Below, in pieces: positions 1 through 8,359 of a stretch of DNA of 64,000 bases; the first letter of the stretch is position 1, and each line of letters opens with the position of its first letter. Source of the stretch: Candidatus Laterigemmans baculatus (GTDB taxonomy: Bacteria; Planctomycetota; Planctomycetia; Pirellulales; Pirellulaceae); assembly GCF_010367455.1 (NCBI RefSeq), contig NZ_WRPR01000023.1:62001-126000 (forward strand), given 5' to 3'. Position numbers and translations under genes: made by a program. The notes under the pieces were generated by a model that saw only the letters and a list, made by a program, of their open reading frames with translations, did not search any database and was not told where the DNA came from.

Positions 1-2939
1 TCCGCGGCCAGTCCCGGACGACCCTCAGCAACCGCCGAGCGGAACGCAGCGAGCAGAGCATTGGCATCCACCACGGGCGTCACTTTCCGCGTCGCCGCGG
101 CGGCGGCCAGCTCGGCGAGCGCGTCGGCTTTGACCTGAGACTCGTAGGGTCCGGCGAGGACACCGCCGAAGATCTTGCCGAGTTGCACGGGAGTCGCCGT
201 GCGGGCGGCCAGACGGATCACCGAGACGAGCTGCGGCTGTGGCACTTGGCTCTCCGCCAGCTGCTCGCTCAAGTCCGCGGCCCCTGAAGACTCCGAACCC
301 CCGCGGCGGTCGAGTGTCGTCGTCGTCTCGCCGATCGTGTAGTTCAAGTAGTAATCGAGTGGTTTCTGCATCGCTGCGGCGACGACCCGGCGGCCTTCCG
401 GGGCGTCGAGGAAGCTGGCCGCGCGGACCGCTTCGAGCCGAACTCGCGGATGTTCGTCGCTGGCCGAACGGACCAACAGATCCGCGGCATCGTCGACCTG
501 CCCCCGCCAGTAGCAGAGCACGCGGGTCGCCGCGGCGCGGGCACGCGGATCGGGGGACTGAAGCACCCGCTCGAGCGCTTTGCGGTCGACCGCGTCGTGA
601 TGCTGGCGGACCCAGAGCGCTTCGAGGTGGGCGTGTTCGACGGCGGTCGGGTCCGCTGCTTCACGCTCGACTTTGTCCAGCCAACGCTCGAGCGCCGCCA
701 GCACGTCCTCGGTGGGATGCGTCCGCAGCACCGTTCGCGCGGTCAGCCGCGTCGCATCTTCGTAGGCCCCGAGCAGTTCGACCAATTGATCGAGCGACGC
801 GCCTTCGAACTGCGGCGGCTCGAGCAACGGCTTCTGGGTGTATCGCACCCGCCAGATCCGGCCGTGATGTTTGTCTCGCTTCGGATCGCGGAGATTGTGC
901 TGCATGTGACCGATCAGGGGATTGAACCAGTCGACCAAGTACAGCGCGCCGTTGGGACCAAAGCTGAGGTCAACTGGGCGGAAGTTCGTGTCGGTGCTGC
1001 TCAGCAGCGGTTCGACCGGCTCGGCGCTGAATCCGCTGCCGTCGTCCCGCACGCGATACTGCAGCGTGCCGAGGAAGCCGATCGTATTGTTGAGCAGATA
1101 ATTGCCCTGCATCTCGTCGGGAAAGTTTCGGCTGCTGACCATCAAGCAGCCGCAGGTCGGCCGCCACTGTTTGACCAAGAACGCTTCCATCCGGCGGTGC
1201 TTGTCGGGATAGACGACTTGGCCGGAGAACGCGGTGCCGTAGTAGTTGGCTCCACCCGAAGCATCGGCGACGAAGTTCTGACCCCAGCGATCGAAGCAGT
1301 GTCCCCAAGGATTCGCGAAGGGATAGGAGACGAAAATCTCGAAGTCCTCGGTCCGCGGCGCGTAGCGAAAGACCGCGGCGTCCTTGACTCGCCGGGGACC
1401 GCGAGGCGTCTCGACCTGCGTGTGGTGAAACGTCCCTTCCTGGAAGTACATCGCGCCGCCCGGTCCCCACGTGAAGGCGCTGATCGAATGGTGGGAATCG
1501 GCTGAGTCAAAACCGTGCAGGATCGTCTTCCGCACATCCGCCACGTCGTCGCCGTCGGTGTCTTGGAGAAACACCAGATTGGGCTGCTGCGAGACGTAGA
1601 CGCCGCCGTCGCCGAGCACGAAGCCGATCGGCAGGTGCAGTCCATCGGCAAAGACAGTTTGCTTGTCCATCCGGCCGTCGCCGTCGGAATCCTCTAGGAT
1701 CAAGATCTTGTCGTCCGGCGGCGTCCCCGGCAGATACATCGGGTAGCTCGGCATCGTGCTGACCCAGATCCGGCCGCGCTCGTCGAACTTGAAAGCCACC
1801 GGATTCTGCAGGTCGGGAAACTCGACTTCCGAAGCGACCAGCTCGACTTCAAAACCTTCGGGAACTTTGAATTTCTTCAGCGACTCTTCCGGCGTCGAGT
1901 GCGTGACCGCTTCGGCGACGTTGCTCTCGACCGCAGGCAGTTCGCCCGTGCCGGAGTCGTCGATCTCGGCGCTGACCGGGCGTCCGGCGGCGAGGTCCCA
2001 GATCCGCTGGTCGCGAACAGCAATCATGGCTCGCAGCTTGGCGAACTCGGCTGGAAAATTGACGACGCCGTACGGATTCTTGCGGCCACCGTAGATGTAG
2101 TAACCGTTGACCGCGCGGTAGTCGTAGTAGAACTGCTCGTTCCGCTCGAGAACCGCCTCGCGAAGCTTTGCGAGTTTCGCTTCCTCCCATGTCGGCGGTT
2201 CTCCGAACAAGCCTCGGTCGAGCACTTCGGCCAGCTGCTCGTAGCCGGCGTCGTTCAAGTGGATGCCGTTGATCGTCAGATCGGTCGCCGGATCAGCCAT
2301 GCGGGGACGCATCGGCGTGTACAGATCGACGAAGAGCGTCCGCGGCGAAGCAGCGGCCGCTTCGCGCATCGCCGCCGAGTAGAGTTCAATATTGGCGTTG
2401 GTCTGTTCGCCGTCGGGCAGCTCGCGGCGGCCGAGATCCTCGTGGGGAATCGGCGAGCAGAGCACCAGCAAGGGAGGCGTCTTGCCGTTGTAGGCCGTGG
2501 AAGTTGTGGTCTTGATGAACTGCTGCAAGTCGCGGCGGAACGCGTCGAGACCTTCGCGACCGGCGAACGACTCGTTCAGCCCGTACATCGCGATCACGAT
2601 CTCCGGTTTGTGGTCGCTCAGCTCGTGACCGTGCTGGTCGAAATCTTTCGAGCGCGGTCGCAGCGCGACTTCGTCGGCCGACCAGCCGAGATTGCGAACC
2701 GTCAGCCGATGCTCAGGAAAGCGGCTGTGCAGCTTCGGCTCCCAGTAGCCGAACATCCCCATCCGCTCAGCCAAAGTGTTGCCGATGATGACGATCGTGT
2801 CGCCGGGTTCGGGAACGAGCGGCTCCGCTCCGCGAATCGGTTCAGCCCCACCGACCGGAGCTGCGACGAGCCATCCGCAGAGCAGCAGCAAGGCGGAGCG
2901 AAATTGGTGGTTCAACGAGGGCGTGCAGGACGGCTTCAT
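1..2939 (-). CDS. PVC heme-binding-type protein: SGNH-like + beta-propeller + HEAT domains (partial)
   Basis: Open frame from ATG at 2939 running off the left edge, about 979 codons, with no stop in frame. A signal peptide is followed by an SGNH/GDSL-like domain (about residues 35-245), a glucose dehydrogenase-like beta-propeller (about 350-690, with PEGFEVELVA, calcium-type DSDGDGRMD and SQQPNLVFLQD stretches) and HEAT-like repeats towards the truncated end. This architecture is that of the large planctomycete 'membrane-bound dehydrogenase' proteins, which usually end in a c-type cytochrome CxxCH module; that part would lie outside the window, so heme binding is not seen here. The GDS box reads GNTLAERMG, so the usual nucleophile serine is absent. 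Probably extracytoplasmic; substrate unknown. Confidence 0.85.
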   Translation of the reverse strand, partial: MKPSCTPSLNHQFRSALLLLCGWLVAAPVGGAEPIRGAEPLVPEPGDTIVIIGNTLAERMGMFGYWEPKLHSRFPEHRLTVRNLGWSADEVALRPRSKDFDQHGHELSDHKPEIVIAMYGLNESFAGREGLDAFRRDLQQFIKTTTSTAYNGKTPPLLVLCSPIPHEDLGRRELPDGEQTNANIELYSAAMREAAAASPRTLFVDLYTPMRPRMADPATDLTINGIHLNDAGYEQLAEVLDRGLFGEPPTWEEAKLAKLREAVLERNEQFYYDYRAVNGYYIYGGRKNPYGVVNFPAEFAKLRAMIAVRDQRIWDLAAGRPVSAEIDDSGTGELPAVESNVAEAVTHSTPEESLKKFKVPEGFEVELVASEVEFPDLQNPVAFKFDERGRIWVSTMPSYPMYLPGTPPDDKILILEDSDGDGRMDKQTVFADGLHLPIGFVLGDGGVYVSQQPNLVFLQDTDGDDVADVRKTILHGFDSADSHHSISAFTWGPGGAMYFQEGTFHHTQVETPRGPRRVKDAAVFRYAPRTEDFEIFVSYPFANPWGHCFDRWGQNFVADASGGANYYGTAFSGQVVYPDKHRRMEAFLVKQWRPTCGCLMVSSRNFPDEMQGNYLLNNTIGFLGTLQYRVRDDGSGFSAEPVEPLLSSTDTNFRPVDLSFGPNGALYLVDWFNPLIGHMQHNLRDPKRDKHHGRIWRVRYTQKPLLEPPQFEGASLDQLVELLGAYEDATRLTARTVLRTHPTEDVLAALERWLDKVEREAADPTAVEHAHLEALWVRQHHDAVDRKALERVLQSPDPRARAAATRVLCYWRGQVDDAADLLVRSASDEHPRVRLEAVRAASFLDAPEGRRVVAAAMQKPLDYYLNYTIGETTTTLDRRGGSESSGAADLSEQLAESQVPQPQLVSVIRLAARTATPVQLGKIFGGVLAGPYESQVKADALAELAAAAATRKVTPVVDANALLAAFRSAVAEGRPGLAA

Positions 2940-3040
2940 GGGGCGGATCAACTGACATTCGAGGGATCGCCGATCGAGTCAACAGATCCGCCGATAATAA
3001 CCGACCCCGCTCCCCAAGGAGAACCGAAGGGCTGCTTCTT

Positions 3041-4501
3041 TCACTCTCCAGCGGCACCGGGAATCAGTTCAAAACAGACGACTCGGTCGGGTCCCCGCAC
3101 GTACATCAGCCCTTGGGCGAGGATCGGCGCTGCCCAGCAGGGATAGCTCAGCAGCGGCTCGCCGCCGGCTGCCGGGTGGGGCTGGCTGAGGTCGATCGAG
3201 GTGACGCTCGCGTAGGCTTCGGGCGTGGCGCGGATCAGCTCCAGGGTGCCTCGCTCGTCGAGGACGACCAGATGTCCATCGACGCCGAGCAACGACGACC
3301 GCTGGCGGCGGGGATCGGACCACCGCAGCTCACCGGTCTCCCAATCGATGCACCGCAAGTCGCTATCCGGAGCGTTCCGGCCGCTGGTCCCGTAGACCGC
3401 GCCGCCGACTTGAATGGGCGTGGCCCAGTGGGCGCGGAACGATTGCTGGCGAGGATTCCGCGGATCCTGGCGAAGGATCTCGTAGCCATCGCGACCGGCT
3501 CGGAGCAAAAGCGAACCGATTTCATAACATTCGGAGATCAAAATCTCGTCGCCGCGGACGAGCGGAACCGCCCCGTTGACGCTTTCGAGTTTCCGCGATC
3601 GCCAGGGGACGAACCACGCTTCCTTACCGGTTTGGGGATCGATCGCCAAAAGTCCCTCGCGGACAAACGCCAGGATCAATGTCGTGTCGCCCACGCGGAA
3701 GGGCCGCGGCGTGGAGTAGCTCGCCAAATACTCGCCGACTCGGTACAGCTCCTGCCCGGTCTGCTTGTCGAAAGCGACGAGCGCCGAGCCGTTGGGGATC
3801 ACCCGGTCGAGTCTTCCCGGCGGCAGGTTCTGGTCTTCGGGAGGGCTCCCGCCGACCATCACGATCACGGCATTCCCGTGGATCAGCGGTGAGCAACCAA
3901 CGCCGAAGAAGTTTTGCACGACGCCGTATCGGTCGTGGGTGTCGACGCTCCAGCGAAGTGCACCATCGGAGACGCTGCGGCACGTCAACCGGCCAGCCAC
4001 TCCCATCGTGTAAACCGCGTCGCCGTCGATCGCCGGACTCGAGCGGGGGCCGTTGTTGTAGCCATACATGTCCTCGTACTGGACGCTCTGGCCGTGGCTC
4101 CAGATTTCCTCGCCGGTGCGTGCATCCAGGCACGTCAATCGCTCCTCGTCCTCGATGCGGTCGAATTGAAAGTAGCGTCCGTCGGCGACCGAACCGATTC
4201 CGTAACTGGTGCCGAGTTCGCGCGTCCACAGGACCGGCAGCCGATCGCCAGACCAATCGGTGCGAATCCCGATTTCCGAGGAAGTGCCGTCGTGGTTGGG
4301 GCCCAGAAAGCAAGGCCAGTCGTCTCCACCGCGATTGGAATGCGAACCTTTTGCCGCCGCAGCGCTCCTATCGGCAGGCGCCGCAGCGCTCCTAACGGCA
4401 GGCGGCTGATCGGCGGCCGGGGAGCGCGTTACGATGGCGAGCGGTAACAGGACGACCGCGACGACGGCGAACGCAGAACTCAAACGCTCAGAACGGAACA
4501 T
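3041..4501 (-). CDS. PQQ-like beta-propeller repeat protein (BamB-like), exported
   Basis: 486 aa from ATG 4501. The frame stays open further upstream, but this ATG begins a clear signal peptide (MFRSERLSSAFAVVAVVLL) and the extension would run through the ArfB gene. Repeated blade motifs ending in DARTGEEIW, DKQTGQELY, DPQTGKEAW and DWETGELRW are typical of PQQ-like/quinoprotein propellers. DWPCFLGPNHDG near the start is the usual lead-in of planctomycete versions. No attached catalytic or membrane domain is seen, so it is more likely a binding or scaffolding propeller than a true alcohol dehydrogenase. The Ala/Pro-rich stretch after the signal is encoded by an imperfect tandem DNA repeat (about 4360-4406). 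It shares a divergent 5' end with the ArfB-like gene. Confidence 0.85.
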   Translation of the reverse strand: MFRSERLSSAFAVVAVVLLPLAIVTRSPAADQPPAVRSAAAPADRSAAAAKGSHSNRGGDDWPCFLGPNHDGTSSEIGIRTDWSGDRLPVLWTRELGTSYGIGSVADGRYFQFDRIEDEERLTCLDARTGEEIWSHGQSVQYEDMYGYNNGPRSSPAIDGDAVYTMGVAGRLTCRSVSDGALRWSVDTHDRYGVVQNFFGVGCSPLIHGNAVIVMVGGSPPEDQNLPPGRLDRVIPNGSALVAFDKQTGQELYRVGEYLASYSTPRPFRVGDTTLILAFVREGLLAIDPQTGKEAWFVPWRSRKLESVNGAVPLVRGDEILISECYEIGSLLLRAGRDGYEILRQDPRNPRQQSFRAHWATPIQVGGAVYGTSGRNAPDSDLRCIDWETGELRWSDPRRQRSSLLGVDGHLVVLDERGTLELIRATPEAYASVTSIDLSQPHPAAGGEPLLSYPCWAAPILAQGLMYVRGPDRVVCFELIPGAAGE

Positions 4502-4502
4502 A

Positions 4503-4928
4503 GTGGAAGACCTGTACGTGAGCAGACGATTGACGATTCCGGCTGCGGAGCTGCAAACAACTTTTGCGCGGAGCGGTGGCCCTGGCGGGCAGAACGTCAA
4601 CAAAGTGAATTCGAAGGTAACGCTTCGCTGGCGGATTCGCGACAACTCGTTGATGCCCGAACCTTGGCGGCAGCGCGTCGAAGGTCGCTTTGCCGGGCGG
4701 ATCAACAACGAGGGCGAGCTGGTGCTGCACAGCGAGCGGTATCGCAGTCAGCCTCGCAACCTCGAAGACTGTCGAGAGAAACTTCGCGACTTGCTGCTCG
4801 AATGTCAAACTGCGCCACGAAAGCGGATCGCCACTCGCCCGACGAAGGGAAGCAAGCTGCGGCGACTGGATGCGAAGCGTCAGCAAAGCGAGAAGAAACG
4901 ATTGCGCGGGCGGCCGTTTTCCGATTGA
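4503..4928 (+). CDS. arfB: ArfB/YaeJ-type peptidyl-tRNA hydrolase (GGQ ribosome-rescue factor)
   Basis: 141 aa from GTG 4503, matching the roughly 140-aa length of E. coli ArfB. The start MEDLYVSRRLTIP aligns with the family's N-terminus; an upstream in-frame ATG at 4434 would add 23 non-homologous residues. The catalytic loop SGGPGGQNVNKVNSKV carries the GGQ motif of class I release factors, and the C-terminus is a Lys/Arg-rich tail like the ArfB tail that enters the mRNA channel of stalled ribosomes. There is no codon-recognition domain, so it is not RF1/RF2. Role by family: hydrolysis of peptidyl-tRNA on non-stop ribosomes. The start is separated from the divergent PQQ gene start by one base. 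Confidence 0.85.
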   Translation: MEDLYVSRRLTIPAAELQTTFARSGGPGGQNVNKVNSKVTLRWRIRDNSLMPEPWRQRVEGRFAGRINNEGELVLHSERYRSQPRNLEDCREKLRDLLLECQTAPRKRIATRPTKGSKLRRLDAKRQQSEKKRLRGRPFSD

Positions 4929-5021
4929 CCGCTCGCGGTCGCCTCCGATCCTTCTCCGATCCGCGGCCGGCAGATATACTTGGGGTTGGCTCTCCCCATG
5001 CTCCTCGAACTCTGTGAGCTC

Positions 5022-5759
5022 ATGAAGCGCGATCTGCACCTGGATCGATTACTGAAACATTGGAAATTTGACCCCCAGACCTTGAGTGTCCGGATTGTCA
5101 AAGGTACCGATGGTCGCGATGTGATCCAAATGCGGGTCGACATGGGCATCCTCCAGCTCGAGACGCGCGGCCGTCCCGACGGGACCACTCCCGAAGGTGC
5201 TGCGACCTACCTCGATCATCTCCTCCACCGCGAACTCGAGGCGCAGGGTTCGTTCAAATTGACCGAGGAGGAATGCAGCGAGGTCGACCGCGAATTCATG
5301 CAGTATTACCACCGCCGTATCTGTTGGTTGCGGCTGCAGTACTACCGCCGAGCAGTGATCGACGCCGACCATACGCTGAAGTTGATGGCGGTGGCTCATC
5401 AGCACTCGCCCGATGAGGAGTGGAGCGCTTCGCACGAACAGTACCGACCCTTCGTGTGGTTCCACCGCACGCAAGCGGAGGCCCTGGCGGAACTGGAAGA
5501 GAACGGACCGGAAGAAGCGATCCAAGCGGTCAGCCACGGACTCGATGCGATCCGGACGATCTTCGTCGAACACGAAGTCGAGGATCAATTCGAGACCGAT
5601 GAGCTGGTGATTCGGTTGGTCGAGCTCCGCGAATCGCTCCGCAAAGAGTACGACGTCGGCCGCACGCTCCAGGAACAGTTGGACGACGCGGTCGAGAGCG
5701 AACAGTACGAGCTGGCCGCGGAACTGCGAGATCAACTGGCCCGCCGCCAGGCTGGATAA
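5022..5759 (+). CDS. UvrB/UvrC motif-containing protein
   Basis: About 245 aa from ATG 5022; in-frame TTG 4980 and ATG 4998 are alternatives. No nuclease or helicase domain is visible. The last 40 residues (LQEQLDDAVESEQYELAAELRDQLARR) form a UVR motif, the helical hairpin used by UvrB/UvrC and found in many regulators such as McsA or ClpC. The rest is mixed alpha/beta without a known motif (begins KRDLHLDRLLKHWKFDPQTL). The stop overlaps the regB start by one base (TAATG), so the two are probably translationally coupled. Whether it takes part in RegBA signalling is unknown. Confidence 0.7.
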   Translation: MKRDLHLDRLLKHWKFDPQTLSVRIVKGTDGRDVIQMRVDMGILQLETRGRPDGTTPEGAATYLDHLLHRELEAQGSFKLTEEECSEVDREFMQYYHRRICWLRLQYYRRAVIDADHTLKLMAVAHQHSPDEEWSASHEQYRPFVWFHRTQAEALAELEENGPEEAIQAVSHGLDAIRTIFVEHEVEDQFETDELVIRLVELRESLRKEYDVGRTLQEQLDDAVESEQYELAAELRDQLARRQAG

Positions 5760-7240
5760 TGCCCGCTTCCGAGCCGCCTCGAAGCGTCGCTCTCTGGGGT
5801 CAGCGGCTGTTCGCACCGCTCCTGATGTTTCGTCCCGAGCTGGGAACCTCGAACTGGTTGCTCCAGTTGCGGTGGTTCGCCGTCGTCGGACAGCTGCTGA
5901 CGATCGGTGTTGTCAGCTACTACTTCGGCGAACAGTTGCCCATCCGCCAGCTGCTGGCCCTGGTCGCGTTGACTGCCGGGACGAACCTCGCCTACTGGCT
6001 CTGGCTTCGCGGCTCCACCGGAGGGCAACGGGCGGTCTCGGCCGAGCAGGCGGAAGCAGCGCCCGTGGCCGCACTGGCAGCCGCGGAGCCGCGGGACGAG
6101 GCACCGAGTGAGCGGGGGTTTGAGCGGGGGTTTGCCGACGGAGCCAGCTCGCGGGTGGCCGCGGCGCTGATGATCATCGATCTGTTCACGCTGACCGGCA
6201 TGCTCCACTTCTCCGGAGGGGCCGACAATCCGTTCGCCTATTTTTACTTCGTCAACTTGGCGGTGGGCGGAGTGATCCTGCAGCCGCGGTGGGCCTGGAC
6301 TCTGGCCGGATTGGCGATCGTGGGGTTTGCCTGGCTGTTGATCAGCTACACTCCGATCGACGTGCTCGAGGTTTCGTCGCCGAGCATCGGCGACGAAACC
6401 CGGCGGTTCGGAGCGTTCGTGGCGTTCTCAGCCTGTGCGCTCGTGGTCACCTATTTCGTGACTCGGACGGCCGAGGAGCTGACGCGACGGGAGCGCGAGT
6501 TGCGTGCAGCTCAGGAGGAGCAGGCTCGCAGCCAGCAGCTCGAGGGACTCTCGACCCTGGCCGCCGGCGCTGCTCATGAACTGGCCACACCGATGTCGAC
6601 GATCGCGGTGATCTCCCGCGAACTGGGGCGACAGCTCGAGGCGATCGACGTCCCGTCGTCGGTCCGCGAGGATCTCCAACTGGTCAACTCGCAGCTGCAT
6701 CACTGCCGGGCGATCCTCTCGCGGATGCGGTCCGCCGCGGGGGACTACACGGCCGAGCGCTGGGACCGGATGACCGTGGGCGAGCTGATCGATTCGGTGC
6801 TGGAGGGAATTCGCGAGCCGCATCGCGTCGAAATCTCGGACTCGATCGATGCGGCTGAGGAAGTTCCTCTCTGGTTGCCCCGCGAGGCGGTCGCCCAGGC
6901 GATCCGGAACCTCGTCCACAATGGGCTCGATGCCAGCCCGGACGACACGATTGTGACGCTCGACGCCGAAGTTCCGGGCGACGTAGTCCGGCTGCGGATC
7001 CGCGATTCCGGGGGAGGGATGTCGGAAAAAGTGCTCAACCGCATCGGCGAACCCTTCTTCACGACCAAGGAGCCGGGGCGAGGGATGGGGCTGGGACTGT
7101 TTCTCACCCGCAACGTCATCAAACGGCTCGGCGGAAGCCTGGTCTTCGACAGTCTTCCCGGGCGCGGCACCGAGGCGACGGTGACGCTCCCGCGAGGCAC
7201 GACGAGCGAAGCCGCCGAGAGTGTCGCCGCCGAAGCGTGA
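5759..7240 (+). CDS. regB: RegB/PrrB-type redox sensor histidine kinase
   Basis: 493 aa. N-terminal transmembrane segments include the RegB-type LRWFAVVGQ start and the FSGGADNPFAYFYF loop (about 151-164), which matches the GGxxNPF quinone-binding motif of RegB. The dimerization/phosphoacceptor box AHELATPMSTIAV places the histidine at H273. A cysteine at 316 (HHCRAIL) lies 43 residues further, close to the spacing of the redox-active cysteine of Rhodobacter RegB. The ATPase domain carries the N box (RNLVHNGLDAS), DSGGGM and GMGLGLFLTRNVI. An Ala/Glu-rich cytosolic insert (about 85-130) is unusual. By family it senses the ubiquinone pool and thiol state and phosphorylates RegA, encoded 195 bp downstream. 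Confidence 0.9.
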   Translation: MPASEPPRSVALWGQRLFAPLLMFRPELGTSNWLLQLRWFAVVGQLLTIGVVSYYFGEQLPIRQLLALVALTAGTNLAYWLWLRGSTGGQRAVSAEQAEAAPVAALAAAEPRDEAPSERGFERGFADGASSRVAAALMIIDLFTLTGMLHFSGGADNPFAYFYFVNLAVGGVILQPRWAWTLAGLAIVGFAWLLISYTPIDVLEVSSPSIGDETRRFGAFVAFSACALVVTYFVTRTAEELTRRERELRAAQEEQARSQQLEGLSTLAAGAAHELATPMSTIAVISRELGRQLEAIDVPSSVREDLQLVNSQLHHCRAILSRMRSAAGDYTAERWDRMTVGELIDSVLEGIREPHRVEISDSIDAAEEVPLWLPREAVAQAIRNLVHNGLDASPDDTIVTLDAEVPGDVVRLRIRDSGGGMSEKVLNRIGEPFFTTKEPGRGMGLGLFLTRNVIKRLGGSLVFDSLPGRGTEATVTLPRGTTSEAAESVAAEA

Positions 7241-7372
7241 CCCGCCCGTCGAGCAAAATCCTCCTGCAGTATCCTCACCCGCAGCAACGCGGCGATGGCG
7301 GTGAAGCTGTGACGATCGGTCGCGGTTCCTCATCGAGGGGGCGGTGAGCGATAATAGAGTAAGCCTGCCCCG

Positions 7373-7427
7373 TCATCGACGTCATCAGTCATCGACGTCA
7401 CGAGTCATCGACGTCACGAGTCATCGA
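7373..7427. repeat. 16-bp tandem repeat between regB and regA
   Basis: The element tcatcgacgtca starts at 7373, 7389 and 7405, with a truncated fourth copy at 7421, exactly 16 bp apart. Each full copy contains the palindrome gacgtc. It lies 8-60 bp upstream of the regA ATG, where an operator or a leader structure would sit. Confidence 0.8.
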
Positions 7428-7435
7428 ATTAGGGA

Positions 7436-8080
7436 ATGAGTGGAATGGTCAGCGAAACCGAACGCCTCAACACCGACGACCCGGTCCAGGCCCAAACGGG
7501 CGAGAGCCCGATCTACGACGCGGCCTCTTTAGGCTACGACAGCATTCTGCTCGTCGACGACACCGTCGTTCTGCGGGACCGTCTGGCCGAAGCGTTCCGC
7601 CAACGCGGCTTTCGCGTCGAGACCGCCGGCTCCTACGACGAAGCGCTGGTCGTCTTTTCGCAGCGGCCGACCGAGCTCGCGGTGCTCGACATGCGGATGC
7701 CGGGCCCCTCGGGGCTGGAGCTGTTGCAGCGGATCAAGGCCCGCCGACCGGAGACGCAAGTCGTGATGCTGAGCGGTTTCGGGAGCATCGCCGCGGGGAT
7801 CGACGCGGTCCGTGCCGGAGCGGTCAACTTCCTCAGCAAGCCGGCCGACGCCGACGAGATCCTGACGGCATTCGCCCGCGGCGAAGCCTCGAACCTGCCC
7901 CATGCCTCCGGTTCGGATTTCCGAGCCCCGTCGCTCGCTCGAGCCGAATGGGAACACATTCACCGCGTGCTGAGCGATTGTGGCGGCAACATCTCCGAAG
8001 CCGCCCGGCGGCTCGGCATCCATCGTCGCTCGCTGCAACGCAAGCTCCGCAAACGAGCCCCCGGCGACATGCAGCCGTAG
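7436..8080 (+). CDS. regA: RegA/ActR-type response regulator
   Basis: 214 aa from ATG 7436 (ATG 7445 also possible). The receiver domain (about 36-150) has the acidic pair LLVDD, phospho-acceptor D85 in LAVLDMRMPG, and the conserved lysine in FLSKPAD. A short linker leads to a Fis-type helix-turn-helix at the C-terminus (GGNISEAARRLGIHRRSLQRKL). There is no AAA+ domain, so it is not an NtrC-type activator; receiver plus Fis HTH is the RegA/PrrA/ActR plan. It pairs with the upstream RegB-like kinase. In proteobacteria this system controls respiration, carbon and nitrogen redox genes; the regulon here is unknown. Confidence 0.9.
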   Translation: MSGMVSETERLNTDDPVQAQTGESPIYDAASLGYDSILLVDDTVVLRDRLAEAFRQRGFRVETAGSYDEALVVFSQRPTELAVLDMRMPGPSGLELLQRIKARRPETQVVMLSGFGSIAAGIDAVRAGAVNFLSKPADADEILTAFARGEASNLPHASGSDFRAPSLARAEWEHIHRVLSDCGGNISEAARRLGIHRRSLQRKLRKRAPGDMQP

Positions 8081-8110
8081 AGGAGGGGGGTATCATCCGC
8101 CACCGGGCTA

Positions 8111-8321
8111 GGCTCTGTCAGAAAACCCTGAGCCGACGGCGCTAGCCGCGGGTGCTGCAGCGAAAATTTCGGGGCTGCGAGGCCCGAGGCTAGCGCCTAC
8201 GACTCACCCGAGGCTAGCGCCTACGGCTCAAAAGAGTGAAATCGCCGGGTTTTCTGACAGATCCTAGCGTCCGGTTTCAAGGGCGTTTGTGAGAACCGGG
8301 GGCTAGCGCCCGGCGGCTGAT
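8111..8321. repeat. Composite palindromic element (GCTAGC family)
   Basis: Within 211 bp there are three copies of a 24-bp module (tgagccgacggcgctagc core) at 8129-8152 on + and about 8182-8205 and 8208-8229 inverted, then a GCTAGCG/CCGGTT element at 8262-8321 ending cccggcggctgat. An outer pair, gctctgtcagaaaaccc (from 8112) and gggttttctgacagatc (8247-8263), brackets the inner copies. It fills the gap between the convergent regA and nfo genes. No ORF is supported here. Confidence 0.8.
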
Positions 8322-8359
8322 GAATAATCTGGGCTCGCCCCCGTTCCCGACACCGGCGT

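Noticed and set aside
450-1505. Long open frame on the + strand (about 350 codons)
   Set aside because: Antisense to the large SGNH/propeller gene. The minus frame has signal peptide, domain motifs and continuous homology; the + frame has only composition-driven Arg/Val/Asp-rich sequence.
1899-3146. Open frame of 415 codons on the + strand
   Set aside because: Runs antisense through the same gene and into the next; no domain or signal is visible.
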